NCBI GenBank assembly: GCA_913060655.1
Contig: CAJXTG010000002.1
Coordinates: forward strand, 1-64,000
From: an uncultured Nitriliruptoraceae bacterium
GTDB lineage: Bacteria; Actinomycetota; Nitriliruptoria; Nitriliruptorales; Nitriliruptoraceae
Length of the DNA: 64,000 bases
Direction of reading: 5' to 3'
Below are positions 18,563 through 28,586 of this stretch, in pieces. Numbering within the stretch: the stretch's first letter is position 1; every line of letters begins with the position of its first letter. The position numbers and the translations under genes are program-made. A model generated the notes under the pieces. It ran no database searches, was not told the origin of the DNA, and worked only from the letters and a program-made list of their open reading frames with translations.

Positions 18563-18568
18563 TAGCCT
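18563..18568 (+). promoter_or_regulatory. candidate -10 box for tRNA-Arg
   Basis: TAGCCT, 11 bp before the first base of the tRNA gene. It is divergent from the argS -10; the two boxes are 27 bp apart. Confidence 0.5.
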
Positions 18569-18579
18569 TCGCCCGTCCC

Positions 18580-18651
18580 GCCCCCGTAGCTCAGTGGATA
18601 GAGCACTGGCCTCCGGAGCCAGGTGCGAAGGTTCGATTCCTTCCGGGGGTA
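18580..18651 (+). tRNA. tRNA-Arg, anticodon CCG
   Basis: A full cloverleaf can be drawn: acceptor GCCCCCG (18580-18586) with CGGGGGT (18644-18650, one G-U pair); D stem GCTC/GAGC; anticodon stem CTGGC/GCCAG with loop CTCCGGA (anticodon CCG, 18613-18615); T arm GAAGG-TTCGATT-CCTTC. The discriminator is A18651. The 3' CCA is not encoded; CCC follows. It reads CGG arginine codons. It is divergent from argS, and an ORF begins 3 nt after it. Confidence 0.96.
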
Positions 18652-18654
18652 CCC

Positions 18655-19575
18655 ATGGTCCGTCCCACCGTCCTCCTCGTCGTCAACCCGGCCGCGTCCT
18701 CGACGCGCCCCGACGTCCGCGACCTCATCATCGCGGCGCTCGAGGGTCGGGTCACCCTCGACGTGCGTCCGACCCGCGGGCGCGGGCATGCGACCGAGCT
18801 GGCCGCCGGTGCGGTCGAGCGGGGGCTGGACGCGGTCGTCGTGCTCGGCGGTGACGGGACGGCCAACGAGGTCATCCAGGCGGTGGCCCACACCCCGCTG
18901 GCGCTGGGGCTGGTGCCCGGTGGCGGCGCGAACGTCCTCGCCCGTGCGCTGGGACTGCCGGTCGACCCGGTGTCGGCGACGACGTGGCTCCTGCGGGCGC
19001 TGCGCGTCGACGGCCGCCGACGCATCGGCCTCGGGCGGGCCGACGAGCGGCTGTTCGCGTTCAACGCGGGCATGGGCTTCGACGCCGCCGTGGTGCAGCG
19101 GGTGGAGCGTGATCCGCAGCGCAAGCGGAGCCTGCGCCAGCTGGCGTTCGTGTCGTCCGCGCTCGGTGAGTGGTCGGCCACCCGTGGCCGGCGCGTCGGC
19201 GTGCGGGTGCGGCTGCCCGACGGGGCGGAGCGGGTCACCGACCTGGCGCTCGTCGGCAACGCCTCCCCCTACACCTACCTCGGGCCGCGCCCGCTGATCG
19301 CCCACCCGGAGGCGTCGTTCGACCTCGGGCTGGACCTGCTCACCGTCGACGACGCGACGCTGCCGCGGCTCGCCGGTGTCATCGGCGGGGCGATGGCCGG
19401 TGGCCGGCACCTGCGCCTGCACGGGGTGCGGGTCGACCACGACCTGCCCCACCTCGAGCTCGAGGCCGTCGACGGCCGTCGCACGCTGCCGGTGCACGTC
19501 GACGGCGATCCGCTGCCGCCCCGGCGCCGCCTGCGCCTCGAGGCGGTCCCGGACGCGCTCGACGTGCTCGTCTGA
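18655..19575 (+). CDS. diacylglycerol/sphingosine-type lipid kinase family protein
   Basis: Cytosolic kinase of the DAGK catalytic family; 306 residues. The nucleotide-binding loop GGDGTANEVIQAV is at about residues 62-74, the second glycine motif is VPGGGANVLARALG, and the C-terminal beta domain is present (LPVHVDGDPL). The lipid substrate is unknown; a bacterial DgkB-like or phosphatidylinositol-pathway role is possible. The ATG at 18655 lies 3 nt after the tRNA-Arg 3' end, with the T stem where a ribosome site would be. It must be co-transcribed with the tRNA, and trimming the tRNA would leave a nearly leaderless mRNA. Confidence 0.9.
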   Translation: MVRPTVLLVVNPAASSTRPDVRDLIIAALEGRVTLDVRPTRGRGHATELAAGAVERGLDAVVVLGGDGTANEVIQAVAHTPLALGLVPGGGANVLARALGLPVDPVSATTWLLRALRVDGRRRIGLGRADERLFAFNAGMGFDAAVVQRVERDPQRKRSLRQLAFVSSALGEWSATRGRRVGVRVRLPDGAERVTDLALVGNASPYTYLGPRPLIAHPEASFDLGLDLLTVDDATLPRLAGVIGGAMAGGRHLRLHGVRVDHDLPHLELEAVDGRRTLPVHVDGDPLPPRRRLRLEAVPDALDVLV

Positions 19576-19654
19576 CGGCGACACGCCGACCCGACCGCCG
19601 GCCACGGTTGGACCGGAATGCGGACGCTTCTCGCGCCGGGGGCCACCCGGACCC

Positions 19655-19682
19655 TTGACACCCGTGAGGCGGGCGTTACGGT
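19655..19682 (+). promoter_or_regulatory. promoter of the whiB1-like gene
   Basis: A consensus -35 TTGACA (19655-19660), 16-bp spacer and -10 TACGGT (19677-19682), about 135 bp before the whiB ATG. This predicts a leader of roughly 130 nt. It is among the best sigma70-type promoters in the window. Confidence 0.65.
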
Positions 19683-19817
19683 GGCTCCCATCGCTCGTGA
19701 AGGTCTTCCCGAAACCGTCGCGCTGCCCCCACGGGCACCTCACGCCGGCCCCGGGGACCTCGACGGCGGACCCCCACCACCGTGTGCGACCACGGTGACG
19801 ACGGCACGGAGCGGACC

Positions 19818-20069
19818 ATGGACTGGCGCAACGACGCGGCCTGCAGGGACGTCGATCCCGACCTGTTCTTCCCCATCGGCACGACCGGCATCGCCGTGGA
19901 GCAGGTCGACGCGGCCAAGCGGGTCTGCGCGACCTGCCTCGTGCGCGAACCGTGCCTCGAGTTCGCGCTCGCGTCCAACCAGGACGCCGGCGTGTGGGGC
20001 GGGCTGACCGAGGACGAGCGCCGCACCCTCAAGCGGGCACGGCAGCGCCGCCGCCGGATGGTCGGCTGA
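19818..20069 (+). CDS. whiB1: WhiB-family iron-sulfur regulator, WhiB1-like
   Basis: Small 4Fe-4S protein of 83 residues that acts with the primary sigma factor. The four cluster cysteines are C9, C37, C40 and C46 (CRDVDPDLFFP, VCATCLVREPC). The G-[VI]-W-G-G turn is GVWGGLTEDERR, followed by a basic tail KRARQRRRRM. The ATG at 19818 is preferred because WhiB proteins begin near WRxxAAC; a GTG at 19782 would add 12 residues. Convergent neighbour pdtaS ends 3 bp away. The whiB1-pdtaS pairing is conserved in mycobacteria. Confidence 0.93.
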   Translation: MDWRNDAACRDVDPDLFFPIGTTGIAVEQVDAAKRVCATCLVREPCLEFALASNQDAGVWGGLTEDERRTLKRARQRRRRMVG

Positions 20070-20072
20070 CCG

Positions 20073-21521
20073 TCAGCCCGGCAGCGGCGCCGTCACCCGC
20101 GCGCGCGTCCCGCCCTCCGGTCCGGCCCGCTCGACGCTGAACGTCCCGCCGAGCTCGCTGGTGATCAGCGTGTCGGCGATGCGGAGCCCGAGGTTCGCGG
20201 CGACGACGTGGTCGAAGTCGTCGGGGACGCCAGGGCCGTCGTCGACGACCTCCATCGTGAACGTCGCCGGGCCACGGTCGAGGCGCACGACGACCGTGCC
20301 GCCCGCCGAGCCCGGGCCGTACGCGTGCTCGAGCGCGTTCTGCAGCAGCTCCGACAGCACGAGCGCGAGCGGGCTCGCGACCTGCGGGGCGAGCTCGCCG
20401 GCCCGTCCCTCCACGACCGTCGTGACCGTGCGCCGGGGGTCGGACAGGCCCGCCCCCACCACGTCGACGAGCCGCCGGGCGACCTCGTCGAACGCGACCC
20501 GCTGCCGAGCGTCCTCCGACAGCGTCTCGTGCACGAGCGCGATCGAGCCGATGCGTCGGACCGACTCCTGCAGGGCATCCCGGGCCTCGTCGGTGGTCAT
20601 GCGCCGCGACTGGACCCGCAGCAGGGACGCGACCGTCTGCAGGTTGTTCTTCACCCGATGGTGGATCTCCCGGATCGTCGCGTCCTTCGACAGCAGCAGC
20701 CGCTCGTGCCGGCGCAGCTCCGTCACCTCCCGCATCAGCACGAGCGCGCCGAGCACCCGTCCACCGCGCAGCAGCGGGAGGACGCGTCGCAGCACGACCG
20801 CACCGCGTGCCTCCACCTCCGACTCGACGGGACGACCCTCGGCGAGGGCGACCATCAGCGACGCGTCGTCGAGGTCGAAGTCGGACAGCGCGCGCCGCAC
20901 CACGTTCGTCGTCACCCCGAGACGGCGGTAGGCGCTGACCGCGTTCGGTGACGCGTAGCTGACCCGCCCCGTCGCGTCGAGCCGCACCATCCCGTCGCCG
21001 ACGCGCGGGGCGACCTCCCGCTCGGGGTCCTCCCCGACGAACGGGAAGGCGCCCTCCGCGATCATCGTCGCCAGCTCGTTCGCGGTCTGCAGGTAGGTGA
21101 GCTCGAGCTGCGACGGGGCACGGACGGTCGACAGGTTCGCCTCGCGGGCGACGACGGCGATGGTCTCGCCCGCCCACGGCACGGGGATCGCCTCCTGCCG
21201 GACCGGCACCCCGGAGGACCAGTCGGGTTCGCCGTCGCGCACGAGCGCGCCCTCGTCGAAGGCCCTCAGGATGGCGGCGCGCGCCGGCCCGTCCAGCGTG
21301 GAACCGACGAGGTCCTCCTGATGCACCGTCTGCGCGGTGTAGGGCCGCATCTGGGCGGCGACGACGACCTCGCCGCTGGCGGGGTCGCGCACGCACAGCA
21401 GCAGGTCGGCGAACGCGAGGTCGGCGAGGATCTGCCAGTCGGAGATCAGGCCCTGGATGCGGGCGACGGCGTCGTCGCGCAGGCCGGCACGCTCCTCGAG
21501 GAGCTGCTCGAGCGACGACAC
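20073..21521 (-). CDS. pdtaS: PdtaS-like cytosolic sensor histidine kinase
   Basis: Soluble two-component kinase of 482 residues with no membrane segments. Order: GAF-like domain (about 20-165), PAS domain (about 170-270), HisKA_2 with phospho-acceptor H288 in EIHHRVKNNLQTVASLL, and a HATPase domain (LSELLQNALEHAY; VVDDGPGVP). This matches M. tuberculosis PdtaS, which controls the RNA-binding antiterminator PdtaR; no pdtaR is in this window. The GTG at 21519-21521 starts one base after the stop of a sigma-region-4 gene (TGAGGTG), so both are one translational unit. Confidence 0.93.
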   Translation of the reverse strand: MSSLEQLLEERAGLRDDAVARIQGLISDWQILADLAFADLLLCVRDPASGEVVVAAQMRPYTAQTVHQEDLVGSTLDGPARAAILRAFDEGALVRDGEPDWSSGVPVRQEAIPVPWAGETIAVVAREANLSTVRAPSQLELTYLQTANELATMIAEGAFPFVGEDPEREVAPRVGDGMVRLDATGRVSYASPNAVSAYRRLGVTTNVVRRALSDFDLDDASLMVALAEGRPVESEVEARGAVVLRRVLPLLRGGRVLGALVLMREVTELRRHERLLLSKDATIREIHHRVKNNLQTVASLLRVQSRRMTTDEARDALQESVRRIGSIALVHETLSEDARQRVAFDEVARRLVDVVGAGLSDPRRTVTTVVEGRAGELAPQVASPLALVLSELLQNALEHAYGPGSAGGTVVVRLDRGPATFTMEVVDDGPGVPDDFDHVVAANLGLRIADTLITSELGGTFSVERAGPEGGTRARVTAPLPG

Positions 21522-21522
21522 C

Positions 21523-21825
21523 TCAGCGCTCGAGCAGGCGCTGCAGCTGCTGCAGCGGGATGACCTCGCGGATGCGTTCGAACGCCCGCGCCTCGATCTC
21601 GCGCAGCTCCGACAGCGACATGCCCAGGGTCCGGGCCGCGTCGGCCGGGTCCTGCGGATGCCCGTCGACGAGCCCCATGCGCAGCTCGAGGACCCGGCGC
21701 TGCGCCTCCGGCAGGCGCTGGAGCACCCGTCGCAGCGGGGCGGCCAGCTGGGCGGCCCGGTCGTCGCCGTCCGGCGCCTGCCCACGCCGGGCACCACGCC
21801 GGCCGTCGTTGGGGGGTGAGGTCAT
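21523..21825 (-). CDS. small protein with only a sigma-70 region 4-like domain
   Basis: Protein of 100 residues. After a short basic N-terminus the whole protein looks like sigma region 4: LPEAQRRVLELRMGLVDG, then AADAARTLGMSLSELREIEARAFERIRE, the helix-turn-helix that in sigma factors contacts the -35 element. Region 2 is missing, so it cannot act as a normal sigma factor. It may be an anti-sigma-like or DNA-binding partner of the kinase encoded one base downstream. A TACCCT -10 six bases before the ATG and no ribosome site suggest a leaderless mRNA. Confidence 0.75.
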   Translation of the reverse strand: MTSPPNDGRRGARRGQAPDGDDRAAQLAAPLRRVLQRLPEAQRRVLELRMGLVDGHPQDPADAARTLGMSLSELREIEARAFERIREVIPLQQLQRLLER

Positions 21826-21831
21826 GCGGGA

Positions 21832-21837
21832 AGGGTA
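21832..21837 (-). promoter_or_regulatory. -10 box of leaderless pdtaS operon
   Basis: TACCCT on the minus strand, six bases before the ATG at 21825, with no purine-rich ribosome site. This is the spacing expected for a transcript that begins at the start codon. Confidence 0.45.
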
Positions 21838-21849
21838 ATCGGCCCCCCG

Positions 21850-22818
21850 TCACCGGTCCCCGGCCCGGGCGGCCCACGCGACCGTCGCCGCGACGCCGGC
21901 GGGCACGTCGGTCCACGGCGCCCACCCGAGCACCGAGCGGGCGCGGGACGGGTCGACGACGCTGTGGCGCACCTCGCCGGGGCGTTCCGGCGCCACGATC
22001 GGTGCGTGCGGATAGTCGGTGGCCGCCGCCACGTGGCCGAACAGCGCGGTGACGGTCGTCGCGACCCCGGTGCCGACGAGCAGCCGCTCCCCCGCCGCCT
22101 CCGGCACCCGGACGGCACGGGCGAACGCGTCGACGACGTCGTCGACGAACACGAAGTCGCGGGTCTGCTCGCCGTCGCCGAACACGGTGCACGGGGCACC
22201 GGCGAGCATCCGCCCGGTGAAGATCGCCACGACGCCGCCCTCGCCGGCGGTCGACTGGTGGGGGCCGTAGACGTTCGCGAGCGTCAGCACGACGCCCTCC
22301 ACCCCGTGCGTCGCGCCGTAGGCGAGCACGTAGTCACCCCCCGCCCGCTTCGACGCGCCGTAGGGCGAGATCGGCGGGGTGGTGACGTCCTCGGTCAGCG
22401 GGATCCGGTCGGCCGGCGGGTCGCCGTAGCCGGCGATCGACGCCGCGTAGACGACGCGGCGCACCCCGTGGCGGCGTGCCGCCTCGAGCACCTGCAGCGT
22501 GCCGAGGATGTTGTGCCGGGCGTCCTCGAGCGGCCGCTCGACGCTGGTGCGGACGTCGACCTGCGCGGCGAGGTGGACGATCGCCGCCGGACGCATGCGC
22601 CCGACGAGCCCGTCGAACGCGTCGGACGTGACGTCGAGATGGTCGAACTGCAGTCGCCCCTCCCCCGCCTGCGCGCGGGCCGGGGCGAGGTTGTCCAGCC
22701 GCCCCGTGGAGAGGTCGTCGACGGCGACGACCCGGTGCCCGTCGGCGAGCAGACGGGCGACGAGGTGGGAGCCGATGAACCCCGCGGCGCCGGTGACGAG
22801 GACGAGGTCGTCAGCCAC
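21850..22818 (-). CDS. NAD-dependent nucleotide-sugar epimerase (GalE/SDR family)
   Basis: Extended SDR enzyme, 322 residues from the chosen start. It has the NAD fold LVTGAAGFIGSHL, HLAAQVDVR, the catalytic YGASKRAG (Y-x3-K) and the C-terminal RPGEVRHSVVDPSRA. It is most like UDP-glucose 4-epimerase or related UDP-sugar epimerases. The GTG at 22816-22818 overlaps the anti-sigma stop by 8 bp; a GTG at 22827 is an alternative. It shares the operon with the SigH-like sigma and its anti-sigma, suggesting envelope-stress control (inference). Confidence 0.88.
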   Translation of the reverse strand: MADDLVLVTGAAGFIGSHLVARLLADGHRVVAVDDLSTGRLDNLAPARAQAGEGRLQFDHLDVTSDAFDGLVGRMRPAAIVHLAAQVDVRTSVERPLEDARHNILGTLQVLEAARRHGVRRVVYAASIAGYGDPPADRIPLTEDVTTPPISPYGASKRAGGDYVLAYGATHGVEGVVLTLANVYGPHQSTAGEGGVVAIFTGRMLAGAPCTVFGDGEQTRDFVFVDDVVDAFARAVRVPEAAGERLLVGTGVATTVTALFGHVAAATDYPHAPIVAPERPGEVRHSVVDPSRARSVLGWAPWTDVPAGVAATVAWAARAGDR

Positions 22819-23119
22819 GGCCCTCACCGTCCGACCCGCCGTCGGACGCGTGCACCAGCCGGGCGCGGACGCGGTCGACGAGGTCGGCGGGGGCGCGCTC
22901 GGCGCAGCCCTCCCGCACCAGCGCGCGGATGCGGGCGCGCAGCTCCCGTTCCTCCGTGCACGGCAGGCAGTCGTCGAGGTGCGCGTCGAGCTCGCGGGTC
23001 TCGGCGGCGTCGAGGTCACCGTCGAGGAAGCGCTCGATGCGCTCGGCGAGGTCCGCGCAGTGCGGGAGCTCCATCCCGTCGGTCGGACGGGGGAGCCGAC
23101 CGGTCAGCTCGTCGCTCAC
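22811..23119 (-). CDS. zinc-type anti-sigma factor, RsrA/RshA-like
   Basis: Protein of 102 residues with the ZAS motif H47-x3-C51-x2-C54 (HLDDCLPC) and an upstream cysteine C21 next to H20, the layout of redox-sensitive anti-sigma factors that release sigma on thiol oxidation. The GTG at 23117-23119 overlaps the stop of the sigma gene (GTGA), the typical sigma/anti-sigma coupling. No membrane segment is present, so it is cytosolic. Confidence 0.92.
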   Translation of the reverse strand: MSDELTGRLPRPTDGMELPHCADLAERIERFLDGDLDAAETRELDAHLDDCLPCTEERELRARIRALVREGCAERAPADLVDRVRARLVHASDGGSDGEGRG

Positions 23120-23781
23120 GCCGCACCCTCCTCGTCGGACCCCTCCGGGGACCCGTCGTGCTCGTCGAGGATGCCGCTGCGCTGCGCGTACCCCACGAGG
23201 GAGGCGCGCAGGGCGGTGCGGGCCCGGTGGAGCCGGGACATCACCGTCCCGACCGGCGAGCCCATGATCTCGGCGATCTCGCGGTAGGCGAAGCCCTCGA
23301 CGTCGGCAAGGTAGACCGCGACGCGCTGCTCGTCCGGCAGCGCCGCGAGCGCCGTCCGGACCTCCTCCGCACCGAAGGCGTGCAGCGCGGTCTGCTCGGC
23401 CGAGGGGGCGCTGCGCCGGCCGTCCGACGGCGCGGCACCGGCGGCCCGCTCGACGTCCTCGGTCGGGTCCTCGGCCGGTCGACGCCCGTCACGCCGGTAC
23501 TGGGACAGGAACGTCGTGTGGAGGACGCGGTACAGCCACGCCCGCACGTTCGAGCCCTCCTCCACCTGGTGGTAGGCGCGGAAGGCGGTCGTGAGCGCCT
23601 CCTGGACGAGGTCGTCCGCGTCCGCCGGGCGACGCACGTAGCGCAGGGCGGCCGCGTAGAGGCGGTCGAGGTGGGGCAGCGCCTCGGCCTCGAAGGCCCG
23701 GACGCGCTCCGCGTGGTCGAGGGGACGTCGCACGGTGCCGCCGCGCGGTCGGGTCGCCCCCCGGGTGGTCTGGCTGGTCAC
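23116..23781 (-). CDS. sigH: ECF sigma factor, SigH/SigR-like
   Basis: RNA polymerase sigma factor of 221 residues. Region 2: LPHLDRLYAAALRYVRRPADADDLVQEALTTAFRAY (about residues 37-72). The group-typical NVRAWLYRVLHTTFLSQYRR follows. Region 4 is ALPDEQRVAVYLADVEGFAYREIAE with SPVGTVMSRLHRART. This matches thiol-oxidative-stress sigmas controlled by an RsrA-type anti-sigma, which is the next gene. The GTG at 23779-23781 has GGAGGG upstream; a much longer open frame upstream is GC shadow. Confidence 0.93.
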   Translation of the reverse strand: MTSQTTRGATRPRGGTVRRPLDHAERVRAFEAEALPHLDRLYAAALRYVRRPADADDLVQEALTTAFRAYHQVEEGSNVRAWLYRVLHTTFLSQYRRDGRRPAEDPTEDVERAAGAAPSDGRRSAPSAEQTALHAFGAEEVRTALAALPDEQRVAVYLADVEGFAYREIAEIMGSPVGTVMSRLHRARTALRASLVGYAQRSGILDEHDGSPEGSDEEGAA

Positions 23782-24091
23782 GGGACCCTCCGGTCGGCTC
23801 CGACCGCGCACGGGGCGTGGTCCGGCCCCGTCCGCACCCCGGACGGTAATCCACAGGCCCGGGACGGGACTCCCGTCCGGCCGTGCCGGTCCGTAGCGTG
23901 CCCGTCGGGCCGTCGGTCGGGACCGTCGGTCCGGGCCGGCCCCGCACCGCCCCTGCGGGGCCGGCCCCACCGCGGCCCCACCACGGGCCACAGGCCCGGG
24001 GCCCGTGCGCTGCAGCACGGGGCGGACGGGACGGGCAGGACGGGCAGGACGGACGGGGCGGGCAGGACGGACGAGGTTGACGGAGGTGACG
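23782..24091. other. 310-bp divergent intergenic region with palindrome and 9-bp repeats
   Basis: No gene was seen between the SigH-like gene (minus) and the membrane-protein gene (plus). It holds a perfect palindrome GGACGGGA-C-TCCCGTCC at 23862-23878, likely an operator, and a GC-rich run of gggcaggac units (24033-24041, 24042-24050, 24060-24068) within a larger block at 24024-24074. A TANNNT box (TACCGT, minus strand, 23852-23857) could serve the sigma gene. Confidence 0.6.
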
Positions 24092-25030
24092 GTGGACGAG
24101 CGCAGCCGGACCGACCGGGCCTCGCACCTGTCGATGCGCGGCGGACGTGGCCGCCGGGCGCTCGGCCTGCTGCTCGTCGTGGCCGCACTCGCCGTGCTGC
24201 GCGCACCTGAGCTCGTCCTCGGCCCCTTCACGGACGGTGGAGGTCCGAGTGCCACCACGCCCGACGGCGCCCCGGCCACGCCCGGGACGTCGGGGACGCC
24301 GGGGGACGCCGACGGCCCACCGGATGGGGACGGCACCGCGGCGGCCGGTCCGACGTCGTCCGCGGTGCCGGCGACGCGTCCGGCCGAGGGGTCATCCGCC
24401 GGCCTGCCGAGCACTGGCTCGACCGGCCGGCCGACGGTCGTCGCGCAGACCCGTGGGGGCTGGCGCAGCGAGGCCGGTGCGGGTGAGGCCGCCGCCCTCG
24501 CGGTGCAGGCCGCGCACCGCTGGCCGGACCCCGACGGCGCCGTCGGCGCCGTCGAGGGGCAGGCGCGCCCCGGCCGGGTGGTCACCGTCGAGGCGGTCGA
24601 GCGGCCGGGCGGCCGCCACGCCGTGGTCACGCTGCTCGTGACGACCGCGGGACGGCTGGAGCGCTTCGCGGTCCCGGTGCGGTTCGGGGACGACGGCCCG
24701 GTCCTCGCCGGGCCCGCATGGCCGCTCCCCGCCCCCGCGCTGACCACCGCGCCGATCTCGGGCGAGGCGACCGGCGACACGGTCCTGCTGGCCGCGGCGC
24801 GACGGGCCCTGGGGGCCGCCGGGATCGACGGCGCCCGGATGACCGCGCTGGAGGTCACCGACGGGTGGCCGTTCATCGCACGACTTGACGACGGCGGTGC
24901 CGCCTGGCTGCGGTGGCATCTCGACCGCTTCGTCGTCGCAGGACTCCCGCTCGCACGGGCGGGGGAGGCAGTACCACGGATCACGCACACCGATGACGAC
25001 ACGACGAGAATGGGGGATGAGGATGAGTGA
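24092..25030 (+). CDS. single-pass membrane or secreted protein of unknown function
   Basis: Not recognised. It has 312 residues: a short basic N-terminus, one hydrophobic segment (ALGLLLVVAALAVLRA, about residues 23-38), a linker of about 100 residues rich in Thr, Pro, Gly and Asp, then a globular part of about 170 residues with two alpha-plus-beta stretches (GEAAALAVQAAHRWPDP; DTVLLAAARRALGAAG). The two-module look recalls TcpC/NTF2-like extracytoplasmic proteins, but this is weak. The GTG at 24092 has GGAGG five bases upstream. The next gene overlaps its end by 8 bp. Confidence 0.7.
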   Translation: MDERSRTDRASHLSMRGGRGRRALGLLLVVAALAVLRAPELVLGPFTDGGGPSATTPDGAPATPGTSGTPGDADGPPDGDGTAAAGPTSSAVPATRPAEGSSAGLPSTGSTGRPTVVAQTRGGWRSEAGAGEAAALAVQAAHRWPDPDGAVGAVEGQARPGRVVTVEAVERPGGRHAVVTLLVTTAGRLERFAVPVRFGDDGPVLAGPAWPLPAPALTTAPISGEATGDTVLLAAARRALGAAGIDGARMTALEVTDGWPFIARLDDGGAAWLRWHLDRFVVAGLPLARAGEAVPRITHTDDDTTRMGDEDE

Positions 25031-25649
25031 TCACGGGGACCCGATGATGGTGCACGAGCACACGCCGGGGCAGCGGGGGGACCATCAGGTCGACGAGCTG
25101 CTGGCGACGATCGTGCGCACGATGGCCGAGATGGAGCAGGGGCGGCGGCCGGTCGCCGCGCTCGACCCGATCTCCAGCCCGCTGGCAGCACGCCGGATCC
25201 GACGGCTGGTGCGGGACGTGCGGTTCCACGAGTGCACCGCACGACGGGACCGGCGCCCGCTGACGATCCCCGTGCAGGCGCGGACGACGGCCTCGTTCCA
25301 CCCCAGTGCCGGGGTGACCGAGGGCGTGGTGGTCGTCAGCACGCCCGAGCGGGCACGCGCGTACTGCGTGCGGCTCGAGCAGGAGGGTGACCGGTGGCGG
25401 CTGGTCGAGCTCGCGCAGCCGGACTGCAGCCTGCAGGCGGTCGTGACCCACGCGTCACGCACCGGTGCCGTCTACGTCGACCGTGCGGGCAAGCGCCGCT
25501 CATCCGCTCGGGAGGGATCCGAGCGACGCGGTGACGTCGACGGACGCCGTGACGGCTCGGGCGCCGCGCCCGGCGGGCAGGGCGTGCCGGGCGATCCCGA
25601 CGGGGAGGCCGACGACGACGGGACCGGCTCGGCACCTGCGCTGCGCTGA
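25023..25649 (+). CDS. Rv3235-like (DUF6459-type) protein
   Basis: Protein of 208 residues. The core VDELLATIVRTMAEMEQGRRPVAALDPISS, later VRFHE and a beta-rich part TEGVVVVSTPERARAYCVRLEQEGDRWRLVEL, resembles the Rv3235 family commonly found beside secA in actinobacteria. The function is unknown in that family. The C-terminal 60 residues are charged and low-complexity. The ATG at 25023 has GGGGG six bases upstream and overlaps the preceding gene; an ATG at 25017 is also in frame. It converges on secA. Confidence 0.65.
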   Translation: MSDHGDPMMVHEHTPGQRGDHQVDELLATIVRTMAEMEQGRRPVAALDPISSPLAARRIRRLVRDVRFHECTARRDRRPLTIPVQARTTASFHPSAGVTEGVVVVSTPERARAYCVRLEQEGDRWRLVELAQPDCSLQAVVTHASRTGAVYVDRAGKRRSSAREGSERRGDVDGRRDGSGAAPGGQGVPGDPDGEADDDGTGSAPALR

Positions 25650-25682
25650 CCCGCGGCGGTCGCCGCCCCGTCCGCGCGGCGG

Positions 25683-28472
<2,790 letters not shown>

Positions 28473-28513
28473 GCGGACTCCGGGTCGGACGGACCGTGCA
28501 GGACGGCGGCGGC

Positions 28514-28519
28514 AGGGTA
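28514..28519 (-). promoter_or_regulatory. candidate -10 box for secA
   Basis: TACCCT on the minus strand in the 114-bp gap between comF and secA, giving a leader of about 35 nt with GGAG before the ATG. Confidence 0.4.
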
Positions 28520-28586
28520 CGCGACCCTCCCCGGCCGCAGGCGGCCCGGCCCGGCCCTGTGGACGGCGTGGGCACGGCGACCGGTC

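Noticed and set aside
20060-20080. Inverted repeat GGCTGACCGTCAGCC as a terminator
   Set aside because: It arises from the two convergent TGA stops and has no room for a loop.
23782-25242. Upstream extension of the SigH-like gene to about 708 codons
   Set aside because: The added part is low-complexity and antisense to the genes at 24092 and 25023. The GTG at 23781 has a good GGAGG site and the right family length.
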